Assembly: GCA_009776345.1 (NCBI GenBank) | Contig: WRLS01000077.1 | Span: 1-9,801 of the forward strand | Direction of reading: 5' to 3' | DNA from: Oscillospiraceae bacterium | GTDB lineage: Bacteria > Bacillota > Clostridia > Oscillospirales > Ruminococcaceae | DNA: 9,801 nt | Shown: positions 1-7,226 of the stretch, one piece after another | How the letters are laid out: each line of letters opens with the position of its first letter | Numbering within the stretch: the first letter of the stretch is position 1 | Made by a program: the position numbers and the translations under genes | The notes under the pieces: generated by a model | Databases searched by the model: none | What the model was told of the DNA's origin: nothing | Seen by the model: only the letters and a program-made list of their open reading frames with translations

Positions 1-681
1 ATCACCGTAATTTTTACTATTTGCCCAAATCATTACGGCACCGCCGTCGCTTCCATCATCTATTTGAATATATGTGCCATCTTGAAGTGAAATCACATGA
101 GATTTTCTGCCATGAGCCGATTCATTAAATACTTGCCATACATGGTGCGATGCAAATTCCCATTTGCCGAATATTAATTTTCTTTTTTTTACGGCTGAAA
201 ACGGTACTTTTTCAAGAATTTTTTTTTGAAATTTATAGTCTTTATATGGTTCTGTAAGCACTTGTAAGCTAAAAACTTTACGCCCGTCTTTGAACCCGCA
301 TTTTCTGTAAAAAATATCTGCGCCATCTTCGACTTCAGGGTTAGTAGTAATCTGCGAACATTTATTTTCCTTTGCGTATTCTATTCCGTCGGCTATTATA
401 ATTCTGCCGACACCTTTCCTCTGATGATCCGGGTCAACTTGAAGATACCCCAAATATAAAATTTTCTTGTCAAATTCGTCCGAAATCACCCATTCTGTAT
501 ATGCGATGATTTCTCCGTCAAGTTCTGTTACTGTAATATAAAAACCACATTCAAGTCTTTTGCTTGTCCATAAAGTGCAATCTTTGATATTGTTCCACGG
601 AACATTTTCCTCTTTACGGTGAACATGAACTATTCCATTTAAATCAGCTTCGGAAGCTGTCGCTTTTCTTATTTTTACCAT
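1..681 (-). CDS. GNAT-family N-acetyltransferase, 3' end cut off by the window edge
   Basis: An open frame runs from ATG (681-679) to base 1 without a stop, giving the first 227 residues. The acetyl-CoA-binding motif A of GNAT enzymes is clear at residues 81-93 (QVDPDHQRKGVGR, the Q/RxxGxG loop), and a motif B-like FYRKCGF lies at 124-130. Members transfer an acetyl group from acetyl-CoA to an amine; the acceptor cannot be read from sequence. The start is supported by AAAGGA about 11 bases upstream and by a good promoter at 767-795. After the usual ~145-residue GNAT fold at least 80 further residues follow (lysine-rich, then YIQIDDGSDGG), so this is a longer, probably two-part protein. The DNA is clearly more AT-rich than the kinase and sugar genes further right. 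The family call is firm; substrate and C-terminal region are unknown. Confidence 0.85.
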   Translation of the reverse strand, partial: MVKIRKATASEADLNGIVHVHRKEENVPWNNIKDCTLWTSKRLECGFYITVTELDGEIIAYTEWVISDEFDKKILYLGYLQVDPDHQRKGVGRIIIADGIEYAKENKCSQITTNPEVEDGADIFYRKCGFKDGRKVFSLQVLTEPYKDYKFQKKILEKVPFSAVKKRKLIFGKWEFASHHVWQVFNESAHGRKSHVISLQDGTYIQIDDGSDGGAVMIWANSKNYGD

Positions 682-766
682 TTCTTTTATTTCCTTTCAC
701 TTTTTATATAAATACTCCGTTCCCCCGCACAGCCGACGCAGAAAACAAAAACTACCCACCATAAAT

Positions 767-795
767 ATATTATCACAAAAATATAAAAAAGTCAA
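767..795 (-). promoter_or_regulatory. SigmaA-type promoter of the acetyltransferase gene
   Basis: Read on the minus strand, TTGACT (795-790) is followed after 17 bases by TAATAT (772-767). The overlapping GATAAT (774-769), preceded by TG, is an alternative -10 at 15 bases. The DNA between is a T-rich run. The expected start near 760 leaves a leader of about 80 bases before the ATG at 681. Confidence 0.65.
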
Positions 796-860
796 CGCCC
801 CATCGATCATTTTTCGGGCGCAAATGTAAATATTTCAATTTGGACTATTTTAAGCCGCCC

Positions 861-897
861 AAAAGCAAAAAACCCCATTTTGGGGTTTTTTGCTTTT
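861..897 (-). terminator. Intrinsic terminator of the AraC-family gene (symmetrical)
   Basis: A perfect 17-bp inverted repeat (861-877 and 881-897) with a TTT loop. Its core is CCCCA/TGGGG flanked by a run of six A on one side and six T on the other. Read on the minus strand it lies about 55 bases past the AraC-family stop codon and has the classic GC stem plus T-run. The A/T symmetry would let it work in both directions, but no plus-strand gene is seen upstream of it. Confidence 0.85.
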
Positions 898-952
898 ATG
901 AGCCGCACTGTGCGGGCAAATCATGATGGCTTGTGCGCCGATTGGCGACAAG

Positions 953-1831
953 TTATTTGGGCTCGACCCTTATCCATGTTTCGACATAGTATTTATCGAT
1001 GTCCGAAACAAAGTATAATTCGAGTTCATAGCCATCGACTTTTTTGTATGCAGCGGTGGGCAGCCAGTCTGTGTAGACGCGCCTTATAAGGCTTTGCACT
1101 ACGCTGCTTGTCTGCGCTACATCGTACTTTTCCGATTTGAAAATCGCCCATGTCGCAGCGGGCACTTCGACTTCCGTGAAGCCATCGGTTTTGCAGTTTT
1201 TTGTGCGGTAGGCGAAAAGCATATACGGAAAGCAGTTCCCGTCCGTCTTTCTGTAATCGCAAATTCCGTGTATGCGGCTCAACGATGGTTCGTTTGTCGA
1301 TTCCAAGAGCTTGTTAAACCTCCCGTCTTTGCGACACTCCCACCAAAACATGGGAAGGTCTTTGAGGTGCTTTCCATCGTCCGTCGTGAAAATGCCCTCG
1401 ATGCCATAGACTGAAAACGCCTCTTTCTTTTCGATTCTGTACTCCATTGGTATATCTCCTTTGACTGATAGTAGAAAAGTGATACGAGGAAATGCTTTGA
1501 GCGCTAAACCATGCTTGCGGGCGTTTGATGGCGACGCTCCGTGCGTTTCTTTGAAAATGCGGGCAAACGCTTCAGGTGATTCATAACCATAACGTAAAGA
1601 TATATCAATCACTTTTTCGTTGCTGTTCTGTAAATCAAAAGCCGCAAGCGTCATTTTTCTTCTGCGGATATATTCAAATACAGAAATATCCGACACTATT
1701 GAAAAAGTGCGCTGAAAATTGACAGCCGATTGACATACAATTTCAGAAATTTTATCAAAGTCAATATCGCCGCATAAATTTTCCTCGATGTAGTCAACGG
1801 CCTTGTTCATTCGCTCATGCCAGTTCACCAT
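953..1831 (-). CDS. AraC-family transcriptional regulator with C-terminal GyrI-like effector domain
   Basis: A 292-residue predicted DNA-binding regulator. Residues 8-105 form the two helix-turn-helix units of the AraC/XylS family, including NFQRTFS, EYIRRRKMTLAAFDL and the second-HTH signature GYESPEAFARIFKETHG (82-98) followed by SPSNAR. From about residue 129 (MEYRIEKKEAFSVYGIEG) to the end is a GyrI/Rob-like ligand-binding domain, with the usual FWWE-type and Y-E-L-E-L-Y-F motifs. The order (HTH first, effector domain second) and length match the Rob/SoxS-like group, whose members bind small hydrophobic or cationic ligands and often control efflux or stress genes. I chose the ATG at 1831 because AGGAGGG lies directly upstream and because related proteins begin with this W-x-E-R-M/L-N sequence; an upstream in-frame ATG at 1867 would overlap the inferred leader. 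Its target genes are not evident. It is divergent from the hybrid kinase. Confidence 0.9.
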   Translation of the reverse strand: MVNWHERMNKAVDYIEENLCGDIDFDKISEIVCQSAVNFQRTFSIVSDISVFEYIRRRKMTLAAFDLQNSNEKVIDISLRYGYESPEAFARIFKETHGASPSNARKHGLALKAFPRITFLLSVKGDIPMEYRIEKKEAFSVYGIEGIFTTDDGKHLKDLPMFWWECRKDGRFNKLLESTNEPSLSRIHGICDYRKTDGNCFPYMLFAYRTKNCKTDGFTEVEVPAATWAIFKSEKYDVAQTSSVVQSLIRRVYTDWLPTAAYKKVDGYELELYFVSDIDKYYVETWIRVEPK

Positions 1832-1832
1832 A

Positions 1833-1840
1833 TCCCTCCT
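1833..1840 (-). promoter_or_regulatory. Ribosome binding site fixing the AraC-family start
   Basis: The minus strand reads AGGAGGG ending only two bases before the ATG at 1831, unusually close but a near-perfect Shine-Dalgarno match. The longer GAGAGGAGG stretch allows pairing slightly further upstream. It supports the start at 1831 over the upstream ATG at 1867. Confidence 0.6.
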
Positions 1841-1871
1841 CTCTGTAATCAGTATAGCGGATACCAAAATG

Positions 1872-1911
1872 AAAATCCTTGCAGGAAATGATCCACTGCT
1901 GCAAGGATTTT
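1872..1911. repeat. 13-bp perfect inverted repeat in the AraC-gene leader
   Basis: AAAATCCTTGCAG (1872-1884) and CTGCAAGGATTTT (1899-1911) are perfectly complementary, separated by 14 bases. It lies between the promoter at 1963-1990 and the AraC-family start codon, so it would be transcribed as a stem-loop followed on the minus strand by TTTTCATTTT. It could be a weak attenuator, an mRNA-stabilising hairpin, or a dimeric operator. The stem is only moderately GC-rich, so strong termination is unlikely. Confidence 0.6.
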
Positions 1912-1920
1912 ATCGGGCAA

Positions 1921-1950
1921 GCGGGGCGGCACGCCGGCAGGCGGGGCGGC
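1921..1950. repeat. 10-bp direct repeat, 20-bp period, just downstream of the AraC promoter
   Basis: GCGGGGCGGC occurs at 1921-1930 and 1941-1950, separated by ten bases that include the palindrome GCCGGC. It is a sharp GC island in otherwise AT-rich intergenic DNA and lies immediately downstream of the predicted start of the AraC transcript. Direct half-sites two helical turns apart fit an AraC-type operator, but a function is inference only. Confidence 0.45.
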
Positions 1951-1962
1951 TGACACTAATTC

Positions 1963-1990
1963 AGTATATCCCTTTCGCCGGTGGTGTCAA
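1963..1990 (-). promoter_or_regulatory. Strong sigmaA-type promoter of the AraC-family gene
   Basis: On the minus strand TTGACA (1990-1985) is followed after 16 bases by TATACT (1968-1963), a near-consensus pair. Transcription would begin near 1956 and give a leader of about 125 bases. TGACAC at 1951-1956 and its complement GTGTCA at 1984-1989 flank the -10 region about three helical turns apart, which may be a coincidence or an operator. A second TATACT (1856-1851) lies nearer the gene but lacks a good -35. Confidence 0.7.
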
Positions 1991-2158
1991 GGGGATAGGC
2001 TAAAAAAAATTATGTTCCGCTTAAATCACTGCAAATATATTCTTCAAATCTTAAACGCTTAGATTTTTCCCTTCCCTCACCGGTTTTTGCCTTGCATTAC
2101 CGTCCATACGGAAGCCGCGGCTGTTTTAAAATTTACAGTAGAAAAATGCCGCGATATA

Positions 2159-2167
2159 TGTTATAGT
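2159..2167 (+). promoter_or_regulatory. Extended -10 promoter element for the hybrid kinase gene
   Basis: TGTTATAGT matches the extended -10 form TGN-TATAAT with one mismatch. No good -35 sits 17 bases upstream; the best match, TTTACA (2132-2137), is too far away (24 bases) for this -10 but is 17 bases from TATATG (2155-2160). Transcription from about 2174 would give a leader of roughly 58 bases to the ATG at 2232. Other than this element, the 1868-2231 interval holds only the AraC-gene control region and no gene. Confidence 0.45.
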
Positions 2168-2231
2168 ATCTTCAAAGACATAAAACGCTATGCATCCCGT
2201 AAAAAAAGCCACGGAAATGGAGCTGGAAGCG

Positions 2232-5200
2232 ATGAAGAAGGCTGCGGCAATCGTGCTGATAATAATTATAATGTCTGCGGCGCTTTCGGGCTGCGGTACG
2301 CCCGAACCGGTGCGGGACCCCGGCGCGCCGCCTTTTTCTTGGTACCGTGATATCCCGGGCGTGACCGGCGAAGAAATCGCCGCTATCGAAGCCCTGCGGG
2401 AAACATCGTCTTCCTTCGTTTACGGGATGACGACAAGCACTGAGGCGTTTTTGGACGTAAACGGCGATATAAAAGGCTACTCGTCCTTGCTTTGCGGGTG
2501 GCTCAGTGAGCTGTTTGGCATACCGTTCGTGCCGCAGCTGTATATATGGCCCGACCTTATCGAAGGGCTTGGGGACGGCACCATCCATTTTACAGGCGAG
2601 CTTACGCCCAACGAGGAGCGGCGGCTGACTTATCACATGACCGGACCGACAGCCGAGCGCACAGTCTGTTATTTCACGCTGATAGGCAGCGAGCCGCTGT
2701 CTGAAATTACATCGCGCCCGCTGAGGTATTCTTTTTTGCAGGGCTCGACTACATACGATCAGATAAAATCCGCCCTGGGCGACGGCGCGCCGTATGAGGC
2801 TATTTTCGTAAGCAGCTATGCCGAGGCCTACGAGCTGATGAAAAACGGCGAGGTTGACGCTTATTTTACGGAGGAAACAATAAACGCTTCCTTTGATAAA
2901 TTCGGCGATGTAGAGAACAAGCCGTTTTTCCCGCCTTTTTTCAGCCCGGTCGCGCTCTCAACGCGCCAAGCTTCGCTGGAGCCTATTATAAATGTTGTGC
3001 AGAAGGCGCTTGAAAACGGCGGGTCGGGATATCTGGCGGAGCTGTACGGGAGCGGGAACAGTGAATATCTTCTCAACACGCTGTCCATGCGGCTGACAGA
3101 GGAAGAGCAGGCGTATATCCGTGATAACCCCATAATATATTATGTCACCCAGTACAACAACTACCCCATGAGCTTTTACAACGAAAACGAAAACCGGTGG
3201 CAGGGGATCGCCTTTGACCTGCTCGCCGAGATAGAAGGGCTGACCGGGCTTACCTTTAAGCTTGCCCACGGCGACGAGCTTGTGCGGTGGCCGTACCTGC
3301 TTGAGATGGTGGAAACAGGGGAGGCTTCGTTTGTTACGGAGCTTATCCGCACCGAGGCGCGCATAGGCAGATATATATGGCTGGACACAACGCTTGCCTC
3401 CGAATATCTGACGCTGGTTTCGGAGGAAACTTTGCGCGGCGTAAGGCTCAACGAGGTTAAATATTACAGGGTGGGCGTGGTCAGAAATACCGCCCAGACG
3501 GAGGCTTTTCTGCGCTGGTTCCCCGAGCATGACAAGATCGTGGAATACGACGACACAAGGGACGCCCTAATGGGCATGAGGCGCGGGGAATGTGACCTTG
3601 TCATGTCCAGCACCAGCAATTTGCTGGTCATGACGAATTATCTGGAGCTGACGGGCTTTAAAGCAAATATCCTGTTCGACGACACGCTCCAGGAATCTAC
3701 AATGGGCTTTAATGTAAACGAAGAGGTCTTGCGCTCCATCATCGACAAGGCACTCGCGCTTATTGACATAAAGGCCGCGCAGGACGAATGGAAGAACCGC
3801 TCGTTCGACTATCGGTACAAGCTGATAGAGGCACAGCGCCCCTGGCTTATGGGGGCGGTCGGGCTGTCGCTTGTAACGCTCGCGCTGATATTCCTGCTGC
3901 TTCTGAGGAGCCGCAACGCCGAAAAACAGCTGAGCAAGCTGGTGCGCGTCCGCACGATGGACCTTGAGCTTGCCTCTCGCGCAAAATCCGACTTTCTCGC
4001 GACGATGAGCCACGAGATACGCACGCCCATGAATTCTATAATGGGCTTTGCGGAGCTTGCCCTGGACCGGATGGACAGCACTGTAGAGCCGCAGGTAAGG
4101 GATTATCTGGAAAAAATCAAAGACAGCACAAGATGGCTGCTTAATATTATCAACGACGTCCTTGATATCTCCAAGATAGAATCCGGCAAGATGGAGCTGG
4201 AGAACACGCCCTTTGACCTGTCCGAGATTGTTTTGCGCTGCCAGTCCGTAATCCTGCCGACCGCGAAGGAAAAAGACCTGGAGCTGAATGTCAGCACAAA
4301 GGCGCTGGCGGGCAAAAAGCTCGTGGGCGATTCCGTCAGGCTATACCAGATACTCATCAACCTTTTGTCCAACGCGGTAAAATTCACAAGCGCCGGGACA
4401 GTCAACCTTACATCAAAAGTGACGCCGACGGACGGCGGCGCGTCCGTCCGCTTCGAGGTGAGCGACACAGGCATAGGCATGGACCCCGAACAGATCAGCA
4501 AGATCTTCGACCCCTTTATACAGGCGGATTCCAGCACGACGCGCAATTACGGAGGCACAGGGCTGGGGCTTACGATAACAAAAAACATCGTGGAGCTGAT
4601 GGGCGGCAAGCTGTCTGTGGAAAGCAAGCCCGGTTCCGGCAGCGTGTTCAGCTTTGAAATCGTGCTGGACACTATAGACTCCCCCGACGATAACATTGAC
4701 CCCGCGGCGTTTGAGCTTTTGGATAAGCCGTATTTCAACGGCTATGTCCTGGTGTGCGACGACAACTCGATGAACCAGCAGGTGATAACCGGGCATCTTT
4801 CCAACGTCGGCCTGCAGACGGTCATAGCGGAAAACGGCAGGATCGGGCTGGAAATGGTGGAGGCGCTGGCTAAAAAAGGCGAAAAGCCCTTCGACCTTAT
4901 CTTTATGGATATTTTCATGCCCGTCATGGACGGGATGGAGGCCGCCGCTAAAATCGGCGCGCTGAAAACAGGCACGCCTATTGTAGCGATGACAGCGAAC
5001 ATAATGGCAGGGGAGCTGGAAAAATACAGGAACAACGGTATGCCCGACTGCCTGGGCAAGCCCTTCACATCACAGGAGCTTTGGCGCGTGCTTCTTAAAT
5101 ATATCACGCCCATCGAAGGCCCCGCCGCAGATATCCCGCAGCAGGACGAGGACGAGCTGCAGCTAAAACTGCGCGTTAGCTTTGTAAAGCGCAACCAGAC

Positions 5201-5687
5201 TGTTTACGAGGAAATCAGGGATGCGGTAAACGCGGGCGACTTGACCCTCGCGCACAGGCTGGCGCACACACTCAAGGGCAACGCCGGGATGATAGGGAAA
5301 ACACGCCTGCAAAACGCCGCGGCGGATGTTGAGGCTACGCTTAAGTGCGGGACGCTCCTAGTCCCCGACAAATGCATGAGCCTGCTTAAATCCGAACTGA
5401 ACCTGGTGCTAAAGGAACTGAGGCCCCTGCTTACCGTCACAGAGGCAGACGGTGCCGGCATGGGCGAAAAAACACAGCCGCCGGACAGGGAGCAAATTCT
5501 CGGGCTGCTTGACAGGCTGGAACCAATGCTGGAGAATATAAACCCGGAAGCTGTAACTTTGCTGGATGAACTGCGGCGCGTCCCGGGGGCACAGGCGCTC
5601 GCGCGGCTAATAGAGGACTACGACTTTGAAAGCGCGGCTGTTGAGCTGGAGAGGCTGCGCGGCGCGTTGCGCAGGATTGAGGATTGA
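2232..5687 (+). CDS. BvgS/EvgS-like hybrid sensor histidine kinase with two solute-binding sensor domains, receiver and Hpt
   Basis: A 1151-residue membrane phosphorelay kinase. It begins with a lipoprotein-like signal (MKKAAAIVL..., lipobox ALSGC), then two SBP_bac_3-type (Venus flytrap) domains at about 33-270 and 283-525, and one transmembrane helix near 539-559. HisKA follows with the H-box SHEIRTPMNSIMG (phosphorylated His594). The HATPase has N714 in NLLSNAVKFT, DTGIGM (D745) and GGTGLGLTI. The receiver has acidic D843/D844, phospho-acceptor D893 in MDIFMPVMDG, and K943. The Hpt domain contains AHTLKGNAGMIG (His1012), and a ~75-residue helical tail ends the protein. All residues needed for a His-Asp-His relay are present. 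I chose the ATG at 2232 because GGAG lies nine bases upstream and the signal peptide starts there; in-frame ATGs at 2217 and 2190 are alternatives. No partner response regulator is in the window. The ligand is unknown; amino acids or small organic acids are typical of the sensor family. The stop codon lies inside a tandem repeat. Confidence 0.93.
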   Translation: MKKAAAIVLIIIIMSAALSGCGTPEPVRDPGAPPFSWYRDIPGVTGEEIAAIEALRETSSSFVYGMTTSTEAFLDVNGDIKGYSSLLCGWLSELFGIPFVPQLYIWPDLIEGLGDGTIHFTGELTPNEERRLTYHMTGPTAERTVCYFTLIGSEPLSEITSRPLRYSFLQGSTTYDQIKSALGDGAPYEAIFVSSYAEAYELMKNGEVDAYFTEETINASFDKFGDVENKPFFPPFFSPVALSTRQASLEPIINVVQKALENGGSGYLAELYGSGNSEYLLNTLSMRLTEEEQAYIRDNPIIYYVTQYNNYPMSFYNENENRWQGIAFDLLAEIEGLTGLTFKLAHGDELVRWPYLLEMVETGEASFVTELIRTEARIGRYIWLDTTLASEYLTLVSEETLRGVRLNEVKYYRVGVVRNTAQTEAFLRWFPEHDKIVEYDDTRDALMGMRRGECDLVMSSTSNLLVMTNYLELTGFKANILFDDTLQESTMGFNVNEEVLRSIIDKALALIDIKAAQDEWKNRSFDYRYKLIEAQRPWLMGAVGLSLVTLALIFLLLLRSRNAEKQLSKLVRVRTMDLELASRAKSDFLATMSHEIRTPMNSIMGFAELALDRMDSTVEPQVRDYLEKIKDSTRWLLNIINDVLDISKIESGKMELENTPFDLSEIVLRCQSVILPTAKEKDLELNVSTKALAGKKLVGDSVRLYQILINLLSNAVKFTSAGTVNLTSKVTPTDGGASVRFEVSDTGIGMDPEQISKIFDPFIQADSSTTRNYGGTGLGLTITKNIVELMGGKLSVESKPGSGSVFSFEIVLDTIDSPDDNIDPAAFELLDKPYFNGYVLVCDDNSMNQQVITGHLSNVGLQTVIAENGRIGLEMVEALAKKGEKPFDLIFMDIFMPVMDGMEAAAKIGALKTGTPIVAMTANIMAGELEKYRNNGMPDCLGKPFTSQELWRVLLKYITPIEGPAADIPQQDEDELQLKLRVSFVKRNQTVYEEIRDAVNAGDLTLAHRLAHTLKGNAGMIGKTRLQNAAADVEATLKCGTLLVPDKCMSLLKSELNLVLKELRPLLTVTEADGAGMGEKTQPPDREQILGLLDRLEPMLENINPEAVTLLDELRRVPGAQALARLIEDYDFESAAVELERLRGALRRIED

Positions 5688-5708
5688 GGATTGAGGTTTT
5701 AGGATTTA
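5674..5708. repeat. Degenerate 7-bp tandem repeat spanning the kinase stop codon
   Basis: Three exact GGATTGA units (5674-5680, 5681-5687, 5688-5694) are followed by the variants GGTTTTA (5695-5701) and GGATTTA (5702-5708). The first two exact units encode the final residues and TGA stop of the hybrid kinase, so the repeat appears to have formed or inserted at the gene's 3' end. I recall similar heptamer runs between genes in unrelated bacteria, but have not verified this. Confidence 0.8.
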
Positions 5709-5738
5709 GGGAAAGGACGGAACTTGTTGATAACTGCT

Positions 5739-5857
5739 TGCCCCCTTCGCGCACGAAGGGGGTGCCGTCCGCAGACGGCGGGGGTTGTCCCCGTAAACCG
5801 CCGCCATAGGACAACCCCCGGCACTACGTGCCACCCCCTTCGTGCGCGAAGGGGGCA
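5739..5857. repeat. 119-bp composite nested palindrome (REP/MITE-like)
   Basis: The outer arms (5739-5764 and 5832-5857) are a perfect 26-bp inverted repeat, and each arm is itself a hairpin with 9-bp stem CCCCCTTCG/CGAAGGGGG and 4-base loop. Inside lie a small hairpin CCGTC-CGCA-GACGG (5765-5778), a 12-bp inverted repeat CGGGGGTTGTCC (5779-5790)/GGACAACCCCCG (5809-5820), and a hairpin GGCAC-TAC-GTGCC (5820-5832). No T-run follows any stem, so it is not a canonical intrinsic terminator, though it may impede read-through from the kinase into the operon. There is no transposase. The organisation suggests a dispersed non-coding repeat, possibly mobilised in trans. Confidence 0.85.
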
Positions 5858-5941
5858 TGAACTCTAAATTTGATTTGCATTTCACATTTACCGGCAACTC
5901 CAAACCTCACACTTAAAATAAAACTGAAAGGGCGGATACAC

Positions 5942-7216
5942 ATGGCAGCTTTAAAGGCCGCGGTAATCGGCGCGGGCAGCAGCTACACACCGGAGCTTAT
6001 AGAAGGCTTCATCGACAGGCGGGGGGGCCTGCCCTTCGGCGCGTTTTATTTGATGGATATTGACGCGCAAAAGCTCGGGATCGTCGGGGACCTTGCAAAA
6101 AGGATGCTCGCCGCCAAGGGCTTTGACGGGGAGGTTGTGCTGACGCAGGACTGCGACGAAGCTTTGGCGGGCGCGGATTATGTCTTCGCTCAAATACGCG
6201 TAGGGCAGATGCAGGCGCGCATAAAGGACGAGAAAATCCCGTTGAAATACGGGCTGCTCGGGCAGGAAACCACCGGCGCGGGCGGCTTTATGAACGCGCT
6301 GCGCACTGTCCCCGTAATGCTGGATATCGCGCGGCGCATGGAAAAGCTCGCCCCAAACGCGTGGCTGGTGAATTTCTCGAACCCATCCGGCATTGTAGCG
6401 CAGGCGATTTTAGACCACACAAATGTAAAGATGATCGGGCTGTGCAACGCGCCCATCAATATGCTGGCGGAAATAGGGAAACAGCTCGGCGGTATGGATT
6501 TTGACTACGATTACACGGGGCTTAACCACCTTGGCTGGATTACCTCCGTGCGCAAGGACGGCAAAGAGCTGCTCTCGGAAATAGACGGCTCCCCGGGGAT
6601 TTTGCAAAACATTCCGCAAATCTCATACGACCCAAAGATCATGAAAGCCGTACCCTATATGCCGAATTCTTATCTGAGCTATTATTACCGGCGTGAACAA
6701 CAGATAGAAAAATGCTTGAAGGCGGAGAAAACCAGGGGCGAAGTCTGCGTGGAGCTTGAAGCGTCGCTGATGGAGCAGTATAAAGACCCGAATCTAAGCA
6801 AAAAACCCGAGGAGCTTTCAAAGCGCGGGGGCGCGATGTATTCCACGGCGGCGGTTTCGGCAGTGGACGCGATTCATAACGGCAAGGGCGAATATCACAT
6901 CGTAAACACAAAAAATAACGGCGCGATCCCATTCCTGGACGACAGCGACGTTGTGGAAGTAAAATGCCTGCTCGGCAAGGATAAGGTTACGCCCGTGCCG
7001 ATAAAACCGGTCGAAAACGATTATGTGAAAGGCCTGATCCAAGCGGTCAAAGCCTATGAAAGGCTGGCTGTAAAGGCGGCTATGGCCGGTTGCCGTGAAA
7101 CGGCGCTTGCGGCGCTGATGATACATCCGCTTGTGGGGGATTTTGATAAGGCAAACGCCGCGCTGGATGAAATGCTGGAGGCAAACCGACCGTACACCGA
7201 TTATTTTTTCGGATGA
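5942..7216 (+). CDS. Glycoside hydrolase family 4 enzyme, probable 6-phospho-beta-glucosidase
   Basis: A 424-residue predicted cytoplasmic enzyme. GH4 members cleave (usually 6-phosphorylated) glycosides by a redox-assisted elimination that needs NAD+ and a divalent metal. Visible marks are the N-terminal dinucleotide fold with GAGSSYTPEL (residues 10-19), FSNPSGIVAQ, the metal-site cysteine in GLCNAP (C168) and histidine in GLNHLGW (H196), and a tyrosine-rich YLSYYYRRE segment where the family's catalytic Tyr is found. Length is normal for the family and the 6-phospho-beta-glucosidase group is the best fit, but GH4 specificity cannot be fixed by eye. The start at 5942 begins exactly at the Rossmann strand; AAAGGGCGG lies upstream. 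A longer in-frame ATG at 5870 would add 24 non-homologous-looking residues. It is first in a three-gene operon, with only 10 bases before the kinase gene. No phosphotransferase-system gene is adjacent, so the phosphate may come from the neighbouring kinase (inference). Confidence 0.92.
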   Translation: MAALKAAVIGAGSSYTPELIEGFIDRRGGLPFGAFYLMDIDAQKLGIVGDLAKRMLAAKGFDGEVVLTQDCDEALAGADYVFAQIRVGQMQARIKDEKIPLKYGLLGQETTGAGGFMNALRTVPVMLDIARRMEKLAPNAWLVNFSNPSGIVAQAILDHTNVKMIGLCNAPINMLAEIGKQLGGMDFDYDYTGLNHLGWITSVRKDGKELLSEIDGSPGILQNIPQISYDPKIMKAVPYMPNSYLSYYYRREQQIEKCLKAEKTRGEVCVELEASLMEQYKDPNLSKKPEELSKRGGAMYSTAAVSAVDAIHNGKGEYHIVNTKNNGAIPFLDDSDVVEVKCLLGKDKVTPVPIKPVENDYVKGLIQAVKAYERLAVKAAMAGCRETALAALMIHPLVGDFDKANAALDEMLEANRPYTDYFFG

Positions 7217-7226
7217 GGGGATGCGT

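Noticed and set aside
2087..2350. Plus-strand 87-codon open frame across the kinase promoter and start
   Set aside because: It overlaps the kinase in another frame, has no ribosome binding site, and its translation shows no domain-like features.
4427..4448. 8-bp inverted repeat GACGGACG/CGTCCGTC inside the kinase gene
   Set aside because: It lies in the ATPase coding region in GC-rich sequence, with a codon-level explanation and no sign of an independent element.
5437..5903. Overlapping minus-strand open frames antisense to the kinase 3' end and across the repeats
   Set aside because: They are shadows of the kinase gene and of the heptamer and palindrome repeats, with proline/arginine-rich low-complexity products.
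5925..5940. TGAAAGGGCGGATACA resembles a CcpA cre site upstream of the GH4 gene
   Set aside because: It is two bases too long relative to the cre consensus and overlaps the ribosome binding region; the symmetry is poor.
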